This document shows, in pieces, positions 1 through 10,988 of a stretch of 64,000 bases of DNA. The position numbers and the translations under genes were made by a program. Location of the stretch: NCBI RefSeq assembly GCF_050003625.1, contig NC_134397.1, positions 68,980,669 through 69,044,668 of the forward strand, in the 5' to 3' direction. The number at the start of each line of letters is the position of its first letter. The stretch's first letter is position 1. The notes below the pieces were generated by a model. It saw only the letters and a program-made list of their open reading frames with translations. It did not search any database and was not told the origin of the DNA. The stretch comes from Haematobia irritans (Eukaryota; Arthropoda; Insecta; Diptera; Muscidae).

Positions 1-547
1 GTGTGTATCGGACCTTGTTTTGTGTATAGCCCCCATATAGACCGAACTCCTGAGTTTACTTGCGGGCTTCTGGAAACCGTATTTTCTATTCGAATTGCCT
101 GAAATTGGAAACCTAGAAGTATTTTAGGACCACAAATAAGTGTGTCGTATATGGTGTGTATCGGTGCACGGTTTGGTAACATAAAGCACCCAAATAGCCC
201 GTTCTCCCGATTTGACTTCTTTGGCTTCTATACACCGCAATTTTTATCCGATTTACCTGACGCCGACTATGGTGCTATCGATTCATGTTTTCATATTTAC
301 CTTATATAGACCGATCTCCAGATTAGACCTCTTAATTGTTCAAATTCAAGAGTTATTTTGGGTTCACACATAAGTAAGCCGAATATGGGACGTATCGATC
401 GATTTTGAGATACCCCTCATTAGACCGATCTTCCGATTTGATTCGAGATATCGCAATTTTTATACGATTTGCCGAAAATTCAAAATATAGTGTGGATCGG
501 TCCATGTTTTGGTATAGCTCCCATGTGTTAAATCTCCCAATTTCTAT
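1..547 (-). mobile_element. INE-C element, first part (continues left of the window)
   Basis: Repeats of the unit around ATAGCCCCCATATAGACCGA, spaced about 150 bp, match the units at 39-41.5 kb and 62.6-64 kb. The element is split by an INE-B insertion at 548-1975 and resumes to its 5' end near 2148. The missing 3' end lies left of position 1. Confidence 0.6.
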
Positions 548-1975
548 TTATACCCTAAACCACATAGTGGTCAGGGTATAATAACTTTGATCTGCCAAAA
601 AATGTGCCTACCAGAAATATTGATTTTAGACCCCATAAAATATATACAGATCGACTCAGAATCACTCCTGAGTCGATCTAGCCCTTGGTGTCCGTCCGTC
701 CGTCCATGTATTTGTTGTTCGCAGGATTCCGGTCGCAATTATTAACCGATTTTGATGAAATTTGCTATGTGACGCTTTTTTGACACATGGACGAACGATA
801 TTGGATTTGGAAAAAATCGAATCAAACTTAGATATAGCTCCCATATATATTTATCGCCCGATTTCGATAAATGGGGTCAGATTGCCCTCATTTACTAAGT
901 CATCGGCGTCGAGTTTGTCACAAAGTAATCCAATTGACCACCCTTTAAGTTTGCCAAATTTCATCGAAATCGGTTCAGATTTAGCTATAGGTCCCATATA
1001 TATGTATCGCCCGATTTTCGAAAATTTGGCCATAAAACCCTTATTTATCAACCGATCTTACTCAAATTTGGCTTACTCTAATCTTCTGTAGTACTGACTA
1101 TATTTGCAAAATATCATCCAAATCGGTTCAGATTTAGATATAGCTCCCATATATATGTAGCGTCGATTTTGAGAAATTTGCCGCTTATAACCTTATTTGT
1201 GACCATAGTGGCCTCATTTCTTAACTGATCTTACTCAAATTTAGCACAATGTTATCTCTTGTAATATCAACAAAACTTGCAAAATATAATCCAAATCGGT
1301 TCAAATTTAGATATAGCTCCCGTATATATGTATCGCCCGTTTTTGAAAACTTAACCGCTTATAACTTTATTTCTGACCATAATAGCCTTATTTAGTACCC
1401 GATCCTGGTCTAAGTACCCGATCCTGGTCTAAGGTAACCTTCTGTGATATCAATCAAGCCTGGAAAATATCATCCAAATCGGTTCAGATTTAGATATAGA
1501 TCCCATGTATATACATAGATCGAATTTTCCAAATTTGGCCATAATATTTCATATTATTCATATTCATATTTGGCCTCTTTTCAGAAATTTGGATTTATTA
1601 CCCACACTAATTGAGCGATCTCCTCTTTTTTAATAATTGACTAAATATTAGTGGCATACTAACTTTGTAGGTGCAGAATCAACTATAGCTCCTAATATCA
1701 GACATTTCTGTTCAGATTGTGATAAAACTCCCATAACCATGTACCCATTAATGTTCTTTATTTTTATTTATTTTATTCTTTATAAACAAATAATATGAAA
1801 TTATTAGTTAATTAATGTTAGTAATAGCTACATAGGCCTTAAGCTTAAATGTTCTTAAATATGGAAATGCGGTTTATCTCCTATATATCATTGCTACCCC
1901 ACAAACAATGTTTACTAATTCAGTAGGGGTGGTTTAGGGTATGATATGGTCGGCCCCGCCCGACTTTCTACTTTA
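548..1975 (-). mobile_element. INE-B (INE-1/DINE-1-like) element inserted in INE-C
   Basis: Its hairpin end is at 548 (ACCCTAAACCACATAGTGG, then a GGGTATAATA run), followed by the GTCCGTCCGTCC stretch. Three or four units based on CGGTTCAGATTTAGATATAGC come next, and the other end near 1975 carries GTCGGCCCCGCCCGAC. This layout (terminal hairpin plus a GTCCGTCT-type microsatellite) resembles Drosophila INE-1/DINE-1, which are Helentron-associated non-autonomous elements; the family link is inference. No protein is encoded. Confidence 0.6.
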
Positions 1976-2148
1976 TTTTGTATATATGTTTGCTTGGCAG
2001 AATATCTGTCATCAAATCCACATGAAATTCTATATATGTATTTTCAAGTAACCTGATAAAGAATTTTCCAAGGAAACAATTATATTTCTTGATTCATGGT
2101 GGTGGGTATTTAAAATTCGGCCCGGTCCGTATATACATGTTTTACTAT
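1976..2148 (-). mobile_element. INE-C element, 5' end after the INE-B insertion
   Basis: Reverse-complemented, this stretch (GATTTGATGACAGATATTCT, then the GGGCCGAATTTTAAATACCC end) closely matches the start of the INE-C copy at 38.55-38.68 kb. It is the other half of the copy at 1-547. Confidence 0.6.
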
Positions 2149-2374
2149 TATTAATTATACTTTATTATAAATACTCGTTTGGAAATTGATGTGAATAAAA
2201 TATAATTACGAACATGAATCGTTACTGTAGTTCACAGTTCATGCGGTAACGTTTAATTGGGCCAGAATTTCCAAGGGATCCTAATTAAAAAGCACCGTCA
2301 GGATAATGGATAGGGAGGGTTTAGAGGCGACGATAGAGTGTGATCGAATTAATCTCCATTTCAAGTTGTAATGT

Positions 2375-2563
2375 ACAGATTCCCATTTTTAAGTCGAGTC
2401 ACTTAACTGTAAGGACAAAACGACCTCATTGAAAAGTTAATACACTTTTGGACAAAGGAAAACGTTTTATATCAGAGAAATGTACCTTCTATGCTAACCA
2501 CAATTCGCATTTGAATTTTAAGGACACGAAATTTTTTACCTCACCACAATATTTTGTTCAGTG
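2375..2563 (-). mobile_element. CACTG-MITE family 1, fragment
   Basis: Similar to the right-hand part of the full copy at 15412-16067 (GACAAAACGACCTCATTGAA, then TTTGTTCAGTG). Only one terminal repeat (CAGTG at 2559-2563) is present. Confidence 0.5.
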
Positions 2564-2825
2564 TAAGCTTGTGATTATACCATAGGCATTTTTTAATGAG
2601 AGTTCTTTATACTAACATAGATCTAAATTGTGTGTGTGCGTGTTTGTGTTTGTATTTTCTTTTCTTTTGTGTTTTTTATGTTTTTTTTGCAGAAAATCTC
2701 CCAAGTCTACATACATTTGAAGCTTGTGTATTGGTATTGGCTCATTTCACTACTTGGCCACAGCAAATGAGGCGCTTACAAGCACGCGTCTTAATTGCTT
2801 TTAATGTTGAACTTTAAGGTTAAAA

Positions 2826-2966
2826 ATGGTACAACAACAGGTATGGCATCAGTACAAGCGCCAGCTAGAGCATTGGAAACGGAACATTGGCATAATACAA
2901 AACGTGCGTCTGTCCAATGTTGTTGAGCAAACGTGCCACATTAGCTGCTACACCGCAATGTTTTAA
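2826..2966 (+). CDS. Candidate short ORF (46 aa), unrecognised
   Basis: The ATG has a good fly context (TTAAAAATGG) and opens a 46-codon frame ending TAA at 2964-2966. The peptide begins MVQQQVWHQYKRQLEHWKRN and is rich in charged and aromatic residues, unlike translations of the repeats around it. Just upstream (2630-2691) is a long T-rich tract ending TTTTTTTTGCAG, which looks like a splice acceptor. ACAG|GTATGG right after MVQQQ looks like a donor, so this could instead be a 5' exon encoding only the first residues. It lies in a stretch (2.69-3.3 kb) with higher GC and no recognised TE. I do not recognise a family, and a chance ORF is quite possible. Confidence 0.2.
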   Translation: MVQQQVWHQYKRQLEHWKRNIGIIQNVRLSNVVEQTCHISCYTAMF

Positions 2967-3611
2967 GCAGGAAATCTTTGTTGTTAATATAGAAGTTAGT
3001 TAGCTGCTTGGTTGGTTGGTGTGTCTGGGGTTTGTTTGTGTTTCATCTTGTTTTGAGTTCAGTTAAGCTTTTCATATTGACCGCTTTTGTGTGGAGCTCT
3101 GATGTTGTGGTCAAATCATAGATCATATGAATTCATCCGTTTTACTCCATGGTCTTACTCCATGTCAAAAGAGGCTAAGAGTTTATTGGATTGAAGTAGA
3201 GTAGAGTAGAGCAGTGGTAAACAGACAGAATATGTGTGGCAGGCTTGCGGCTTTCGGATACGTGTAAGTGCCGGCACAATTAATGGCTTTCTTTATATGG
3301 ATTATGATCGTTGAACGGGCACGATCACAATGTCAGTATCTTTGGCATGTGGTCTGCAAATATTCAATGTATTGACTTTGTTTTAAGGAGTTCAATAAAA
3401 AAAATTGTCGTTGGATCTTTAATGCTAAGAATGTGGGCTATAAGAATCAAAATTATCCAAGAATTCTTTTGGCGAATGTTAATAATTTAGGTTAGATTCG
3501 TAAAACCGACACAAATTTGAATTTATTGGTGATCATATGGCACGTTATCCAAAACTAAAAACTAATTGCATCACATAAATTAGTGAATGAATACCAAAGA
3601 CAATACACGTA
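2967..3611. other. Unassigned flank, nothing recognised
   Basis: Single-copy-looking sequence without the repeat motifs found elsewhere in the window. No ORF of note. Confidence 0.4.
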
Positions 3612-4266
3612 CACTGAAAAAAAATATTATCGTGAGGTCAAGATTTCATGTCTTTAAAATACGAATACAAATTTTGCTTAGCGTAGAAGACGCATTTCTC
3701 TAAAATAAAGTTATGTTCCTTGTCCAAAAGTCGATAAACTTTTCAATGAAGTCGTATTGTCCTTAAAATTAAGTGATTTGACTTAAAAATGGGTATCTTA
3801 ACATGAAAGAAAAAATTTATAGGCTAAGGTCAACTTGACTTTAATAATTCAGAAAAATTCTTTAAATTTAATGAAATTGTCTTTAAATTTGTTGTCTTTT
3901 TGCATCTTGACTACAAAGCAAAAAATCGTTCAAATATAGGACATGTTTTTCAAAACTTTATTTTAAAGAAGTTTTTTACTTCAAACATAGCATAATTTCT
4001 ACTGGATGTCGAGTCTTAATTTGGAAAATTAAGTTGCCGTTAACTCATTTTTAAAGGACTTTGATAGCATTTGAAGAAAAAAGTTGAGAAAGCGAAAAAT
4101 TAAAATTTGCTTCCTAGAAGCAAGTACACAAAACCTAAATTTAAAAGAGAATTGTGTCTTAAAGTTGTCCTTACTTGTATTCTCCGCTTCTTTGGCTCGG
4201 AATCAATACCAAATTTTTTAAAGTAAAGACAAAATCTTTGGAACCGAGTATGCTTTTTTTTCAGTG
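3612..4266 (+). mobile_element. CACTG-MITE family 1, full copy (655 bp)
   Basis: Terminal inverted repeats CACTGAAAAAAA and TTTTTTTTCAGTG, flanked on both sides by TA (3610-3611 and 4267-4268). About 655 bp, AT-rich, no ORF of its own. CACTG ends with 2-bp duplications fit the CMC (CACTA/EnSpm-Mirage) superfamily. Confidence 0.75.
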
Positions 4267-4485
4267 TAGGAAGATGGGAAATTGGCATGTATCACACCAA
4301 ATTTTGTTCACGGTGTTAGTTCCATACATGTTTGTAATTTTTTTATTTGTTTTTCCCCTGCCAACATTTTCGAACATTTAGGATGATTGTTTGCAAACAT
4401 GAGTAAAAAAATATTTTTTTTGAAGATTTAAAAATGTTCAATCGAAAAAATGAGTCATATTTTAGTCATTCTTAAGCCTTAACAA

Positions 4486-6152
4486 GTATATACGGCCGTA
4501 AGTTCGGCCAGGACGAAGCTTATGTACCCTCCACATAGAAACTTCTTCTAAACACTGCCATCCACAATCGAATTACTTAAGTTGCGTTAACGCTTGCCGA
4601 TGGCAAGGTATATTGAAACCTCCTAACACCGTCTTCTAAATTGTATGTAAGTCCATACGTCGTATATATTAAATCAAAAAAGATCGATCAAATATATATA
4701 ATTCAGTTTGACAAAATTTTCTATAGAAATAAAATTTTGACAAAATTTTCTATAGAAATAAAATTGTGACAAAATTTTCCATAGAAATAAAATTTTGGTA
4801 GATTATTTTTGGCTCGAGTGGCAACCATGATTACGAATAAAATTTTAACAACATTTTCTATAGAAATAAAATTTTGACAAAATTTTCTATAGAAATAAAA
4901 TTTTGACAAAATTTTCTATAGAAATAAAATTTTGACAAAATTTTCTATAGAAATAAAATTTTAACAAAAATTTTCTATAGAAATAAAATTTTAACAAAAT
5001 TTTCTAAAGAAATACATTTTTAACAAAATTTTCTTTAGAAATAAAATTTTGACAAAAGTTTCTATAGAAATAAAATTTTGGTAGATTATTTTTGGCTCGA
5101 GTGGCAACCATGATTATGAACCGATATGGACCAATTTGTGTGTGATTGGAGATCGGCTATATATAACTGTAGACCGATATGGACCAATTTTGGTATGGTT
5201 GTTAGCGGCCATATACTAACACTACGTTCCAAATTTGAACCGAATCGGATGAATTTTGCTCCTCCAAGAGGCTCCGGAGGTCAAATCTGGAGAACGTTTT
5301 ATATGGACCAATTCTGGCACGATTGTTAAAGATCATATAGTAACACCATGTTCCAAATTAAAACCGGATTGGATGAAATTTGCTTCTCTTTGAGGCTCCG
5401 CAAGCCAAATCTGGGGATCGGTTTATATGGGAGCTATATATAATTATGGACCGATGTGGACCAATTTTTGCGTGGTTGTTAGAGACCATATACCATGGTT
5501 GTTAGAGACCATATCATGTACCAAATTTCAGCCAGATCGGATGAAATATGCTTCTCTTAGAGGCTCCACAAGCCAAATCTGAGGGTCCCTTTATATGGGG
5601 GCTGTACGTAAAGGTGGACCGATGCGGACCAATTTTTGCATGGTTATTAGAGACCATATACTAACACCATGTACTAAATTTCAGCTGGATCGGATGAAAT
5701 TTGCTTCTCTTAGAGCAATCGCAAGCCAAATTTGGGGGTCCGGGGCTATACGTAAAAGTAGACCGATATGGACTAGTTTTTGCATGGTTGTTAGAGACCA
5801 TATACTAACATCATGTACTAAATTTCAGCCTGATCGTATGAAATTTGCTTCTTTTAGAGCAATCGCAAGCCAAATTTGGGGGTCTGTTTATATGGGGGCT
5901 ATACGTAAAAGTGGACCGATATGGCCCATTTGCAATAACATCCGACCTACATCAATAACAACTACTTGTGCCAAGTTTCTAGTCGATAGCTTGTTTCGTT
6001 CGGAAGCTAGCGTGATTTCAACAGACGGACGGACATGATCAGATCGACTCAGAATATATATACTTTATGGGGTCTTAGAGCAATATTTCGATGTGTTACA
6101 AACGGAATGACAAAGTTAATATACCCCCAATCCTTTGGTGGGGGGTATAAAA
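4486..6152 (+). mobile_element. INE-A element, near full length (about 1.67 kb)
   Basis: The 5' end AAGTATATACGGCCGTAAG is followed by a unique leader. A 29-bp tandem array follows (4705-5085, unit built on TTTTCTATAGAAATAAAA), then about five 153-bp units (5105-5935), a GACGGACGGAC run, and a 3' end whose arms (ACCCCC...GGGGGGT) form a hairpin followed by ATAAAA. No transposase. The long readings here are by-products of the 153-bp period. Confidence 0.65.
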
Positions 6153-6743
6153 TGATTGTTTAAAATTTTGAACACTAAATCAGTAGAAAGGCTTATTTTT
6201 TACTCTTCTCGAGTATTGTTTATATTTGAACATTTTAGTGAGCAATTTTAAACTCTAACGATTTTTCAATTAATCGAAAATGACGCATTTGGGGGAGTTA
6301 TTTAAAACTCTCTTTGCTGTTTGTTTCAAATGTTTTCTGTACAAGTTCGTCTAAGTAGTTTTGTTGAAATGCTTGTCAATGTGACTTGTGAAAATCCTCA
6401 AAATAAGTCTTAGCCTATATTTGAAGCGTTTTTATTTTAAATCTAAACATTCAATATTTCAGTTAATTTAAGGACGATTTCTTTAAATCAAAAATGTGTT
6501 TCTTCACTTTTACGAAAATTTGCCGTAGTTTAAAGTCATGCAGCTTTAACGAAGAGACGCAAATTTTCAAAATGTGTGTCCTAAATTTAATAATTTTTTG
6601 TTTTTTTGAAGTAAAGATTATAAACTTTCTTTTAATTAATATTTCATTATTTTAAAGAAATTTGTCCTTAATAGTATGTAAATTGCACATCCTAAACTTG
6701 AGGTTGCGTAATCTTTAATATCACGTAAATATTTTATTCAGTG

Positions 6744-6928
6744 TAAGTGGTTCCACTGTAATGTGGAACGCCGTTCGGACTCGGCTATAAAAAGGAGGTC
6801 CCTTGTCATTGAGCTTAACATGGAATCGGGCAGTACTCAGTGATAAAAGAGAAGTTCACCAATGTGGTATCACAATGAACTGAATAGTCTAAGTGAGCCT
6901 GATACATCGGGCTGCCACCTAACCTAAC
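6744..6928 (+). mobile_element. tRNA-type SINE, 5'-truncated
   Basis: Matches the 3' body of the copy at 42939-43232 (GTGGAACGCCGTTCGGACTC, then TATCACAATGAACTGAATAG) and ends in CCACCTAACCTAAC. The tRNA-like head with A and B boxes is missing. It follows directly on a CAGTG end, so it may have landed at the edge of an older MITE (6460-6743, ending TATTTTATTCAGTG). Confidence 0.6.
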
Positions 6929-6949
6929 ATAACTATAGAGACAAAACGC

Positions 6950-7035
6950 CATCACCCACGTTTAGTTCATAAAATGTTTGAGACATACTTCACTAAAGGA
7001 AAATTTCATTGGGTTGTGGAAAATTTTGGAAAAGA
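6950..7035 (+). mobile_element. MITE family 2 fragment
   Basis: CCCACGTTTAGTTCATAAAA and the following bases match 14178-14250 in the family-2 copy there. Both ends are missing. Confidence 0.4.
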
Positions 7036-7675
7036 TAAAGTAAAATTTTGGTATAGGCGAATTTAGCTGATTCGCATATAGCAAAACTTCAAAATTCAAA
7101 ACTATTGAATTGCACATTAACGCTAACTGAGAAGTTTAGTGCAAGCAAGACTTCTCAAATGTTATCTAAGAAGAACTACGCGAACGTAGGCCCATTTCAA
7201 ACTAATTGTATTCCACATGTTTCTTTTGACATAGAATTACAAGAAACACACTTCGATCTATGAACTTCATTTGCTTATTCACACACTCTTAAAATATATC
7301 AGAATTTTATATTTGCTCAAATTTTCTGCAAATTTTTAAAAAATGAAAAACAAATAACACATTTATATTTCTACTTTATTTTCTATACACAATTTATTAA
7401 TTTTATTTTCATATTTATTTAATTTCCGGCCAATTTATCTCTTTTGTCCCATTAAGTTTAGTTTCCACAAACCATTCAATTACTTTAATACTTATTAGGA
7501 TACTAGTTATGGCGTTTGCTATGGCTTCCAGTAAATATGACATAGCGTTGTCTATGGCTACTAAACCAATAATATGTTAAAACAATCAACATATTCCACT
7601 TAAGACTAATGACTTGTTAGAAACATAGGAATCATCCTTCACTACCACCGTACAATAAAAGTCCTTAGGGATTGA

Positions 7676-7711
7676 TTTTTACACCGACAATGAATATTGT
7701 CGGTGTAAAAA
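7676..7711. repeat. Perfect 16-bp inverted repeat with 4-nt loop
   Basis: TTTTTACACCGACAAT, loop GAAT, then the exact reverse complement. The surrounding 7.04-8.15 kb is AT-rich with nothing else recognised. Too short for a miRNA precursor; it may be a chance palindrome or the centre of a decayed foldback element. Confidence 0.6.
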
Positions 7712-8149
7712 AGAAACAGCATTGTATGTTAAGTAATTATTTTCAATTGACAAAGAAAGCTAATGAATTATAGATTGGTCTATACAATTATCAATGTTCT
7801 AGCCACTAAATATTGAAGGAAATTTTTTCCCTAGGTTTATACAACCATCAGAGTCATTCAATCGTTAGTGTGACCTCTTAAGACAAGGCTGTTAAGAACA
7901 TTGTCTAACATATATAATTTTGGATCTATCTATAAATCTAGAATTTTATGTATGTTGTTGAGTGTTTGCCAAATTGTACAAAAAAAAAATATATTTTTTG
8001 TCGTCAATCACGAAATTAATTGATACAATTGATTTTTAATTGAAATGTCTTTAATCACAAAAATGATAGTATTAAATTAGTCAATTAAAAATATGGCCCC
8101 AGAAGTCACCGTTTTATCTTATTTTGCTTTCAATTTTGCACAAGGAGTA

Positions 8150-9368
8150 ACAGGTTGGCTGATAAGTCCCCGGTCTGACACATAGATGGCGTCGCTAATA
8201 TTAATGCATATTATTTTTTTATAGTACCAACCTTCAAATGATTCGTGTCAAAATTTGACGTCTGTAAGTCAAGTAGTTTGTGAGATAGAGCGTCTTTTGT
8301 GAAGCAACTTTTGTTATTGTGAAAAAAATGGAAAAAAAGGAATTTCGTGTTTTGATAAAATACTGTTTTCTGAAAGGAAAAAATACGGTGGAAGCAAAAA
8401 CTTGGCTTGATAATGAGTTTCCGGACTCTGCGCAAGGGAAATCAACAATAATTGGTGAAATGAGCACGGAGGATGGTGAACGCAGTGGACGCCCGAAAGA
8501 GGTGGTTACCGACGAAAACACCAACAAAATGATTTTGAATGACCGTAAAATGAAGTTGATCGAGATAGCAGAGGCCTTAAAGATATCAAAGGAACGTGTT
8601 GGTCATATCATTCATCAATATTTGGATATGCAGAAGCTCTGTGCAAAATGGGTGCCGTGCGAGCTCACATTTGACCAAAAACAACAACGTGTTGATGATT
8701 CTGAGCGGCGTTTGCAGCTGTTAACTCGTCATACACCCAAGTTTTTCCATCGATATGTGATAATGGATGAAACATGGCTCCATCACTACACTCCTGAGTC
8801 CAATCGAGCGGTGAACCATCTCCGAAGCGTGGAAAGACTCAAAAGTCCGCTGGCAAAGTAATGGCCTCTGTTTTTTGGGATGCGCATGGAATAATTTTTA
8901 TCGATTATCTTGAGAAGGGAAAAACCATCAACAGTGACTATTATACGGCGTTATTGGAACGTTTGAAGTTCGAAATCGCAGCAAAACGGCCCCATATGAA
9001 GAAGAAAAAAATTGTTGTTCCACCAAAACAACACACCGTGCCACAAGTCATTGAGAACGATGGCAAAAATTCATTAATTGAGCTTCGAATTGCTTCCCCA
9101 CCCACCGTATTCTCCAGATCTGGCCCCAGCGACTTTTTCTTGTTCTCAGACCTCAAAAGGATGCTCGCAGGGATGAAGAGGTGATAGACGAAACTGAGGC
9201 CTATTTTGAGGCAAAACCGAAGGAGTACTACCAAAATGGTATCAAAAAATTGGAAGGTCGTTATAATCATTGTATCGCTCTTGAAGGGAACTATGTTGAA
9301 TAATAAAAACGAATTTTGAAAAAAATGTGTTTTTCTTTGTTAGACCGGGGACATATCAGCCAACCTGA
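8150..9368 (+). mobile_element. Irritans-subfamily mariner (Himar1-like), dead copy, 1219 bp
   Basis: Terminal inverted repeats of about 30 bp begin (A/T)CAGGTTGGCTGATA at both ends with about three mismatches and are flanked by TA (8148-8149, 9369-9370). Between them lies one damaged transposase gene. These ends are nearly those of Himar1 from the horn fly. The ends could still be mobilised in trans, but the copy encodes no working enzyme. Confidence 0.9.
8328..9303 (+). pseudogene. Mariner (DD34D) transposase, inactivated
   Basis: It starts MEKKEFRVLIK and ends ...EGNYVE TAA, matching the family over its whole length. The helix-turn-helix region (KMKLIEIAEALKISKERVGH) and a WVPxEL-like motif (WVPCEL) are present. 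The first catalytic Asp is in MDETW (codon 8766-8768). Damage: the segment expected between GKSTI and GEMST is missing, a few residues are lost near 8525, and frameshifts occur near 8808, 9010 and 9125. There is an in-frame stop after KIH. The second catalytic Asp codon has become Asn (AAC at 9027-9029, HQNN for HQDN). The third Asp is still visible in PSDFF. Confidence 0.9.
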
Positions 9369-9383
9369 TATAATTGATAATGT

Positions 9384-9610
9384 CGTAAAATCGCGAAATC
9401 GGTTCAGATTTAGATATGTATCCCATATATATTTTTCGCCTGTTTTACACTCGTATGATTACCGTAGATAATAATTTTATTCCTATTAACTTGAGTACAG
9501 GTAACATTTTAGTAATAACCATATTTGGTCAAATTCATCTCAAATTTAGGCAAAGTCCTCATATACATATATGTTCCTTCAATGTGGGTAAATACACGGA
9601 CAAAAAATAC
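9384..9610 (-). mobile_element. INE-B fragment
   Basis: One decayed unit (GAAATCGGTTCAGATTTAGA, then CCCATATATAT), directly after the mariner. The stretch 9.62-10.11 kb holds nothing recognised. Confidence 0.4.
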
Positions 9611-10113
9611 TGTTTTACATATGTTTTGTTGAAAAAATTATACGTTCGAAACTCAAATTTTTAGTACATTATTTTTGAGTGCAAGCATATAACGTTCATA
9701 AACTAGTATAAGATGTTTGGGACACATATGTGTATATGTTACAACATATTATGTTTGGGACATTACGTTTTGAAAATGCGGGGAATTAAATAAAATAATT
9801 TATCATTGAGGGGGAAATAAATAAAACGCAATTAACTTTTGGCTTTTAAATAATAAATTAAAATTCAATTTACTTGGCGGGGTAATCGTACCTTCGGGTA
9901 TATGTGAGAGTAAGTAAGAGAAATTCGTTCAGTTAAATGTGATTTTCAATCTTTTCATACTTCGTTATAAATTTCAATGTTGTATTTTACATTTCATTAA
10001 GACTTACAAATAATAGGTTGTCAACCCGCCCCCTTGCAGGTATGCAACGTAGGGGCAAGCAGGAGATTGGGGACATAAGACGAGACATCATTTAACAATT
10101 CAGTGGACATACA

Positions 10114-10988
10114 AATACAAACAAGTATATATGACCGTAAGTTCGGCCAGGCCGAATCTTATGTACTCTCCACCATGGATTGCGTAGAAACTTCTACGAA
10201 ATACTGTCATCCACAATTGAATTACTTGGGCGGCGGTAACACGTGCCGATTGCAAGGTATCTTAAAACTTCTTAACACCGTCTTCTCAATTGTAAGTTAG
10301 TCCATACGGGGTATATATTAAAAAAAGGCCGATTGAATCCGAATATAATTCAGTTTGACAAAATTTTTGTAGAAATAAAATTTTGACAAAATGTTCTATA
10401 GCAATAAAATTTTGACAAAATTTTCTACGGAAATAAAATCTTGACAAAATTTTGTATAGTAATAAAATTTTGACAAAATGTTCTATAGCAATAAAATTTT
10501 GACAAAATTTTCTAAAGAAATAAAATTTTGACAAAATTTTATGGAAATAAAATTTTGACTAAATTTTCTATGGAAACAAAATTTTGACAAAATGTTCTAT
10601 AGCAATAATATTCTGACAAAATTTTCTAAAGAAATAAAATTTTGATAAAATTTTGTATACAAATAAAATCTTGACAAAATTTTCTATAGTAATAACATTT
10701 TGAAAAAATTTTCTATAAACATAAAATTTCGGTAGATTATTCTTGGGGATCGGCTATATATATAACTATAGACCGATATGGACCAATTTTGGCATGGTTT
10801 TTAGCGGCCAAATTTCAACCGGAGATCGGTTATATATAATTATGGACCGATGTTGACCAATTTTTGCGTGGTTGTTAGAGACCATCTACTAACACCATGT
10901 ACCAAATTTCAACCGGATGGATGAAATTTGCTTCTCTTAGAGGCTCCGCAAGCCAAATCTGGGGATCGGTTTATATGGGGGCTATAGA
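10114..10988 (+). mobile_element. INE-A element, 3'-truncated
   Basis: It opens ACAAGTATATATGACCGTAA and carries a 29-bp array at 10356-10730 with several degenerate units. One and a half 153-bp units follow before it stops at GGGGGCTATAG. The hairpin end is absent. Confidence 0.6.

Noticed and set aside
4705..5085. CRISPR-like array of 29-bp repeats
   Set aside because: Units are contiguous without spacers and sit inside a eukaryotic TE.
7676..7711. miRNA precursor
   Set aside because: A 16-bp stem is too short for Drosha/Dicer substrates.
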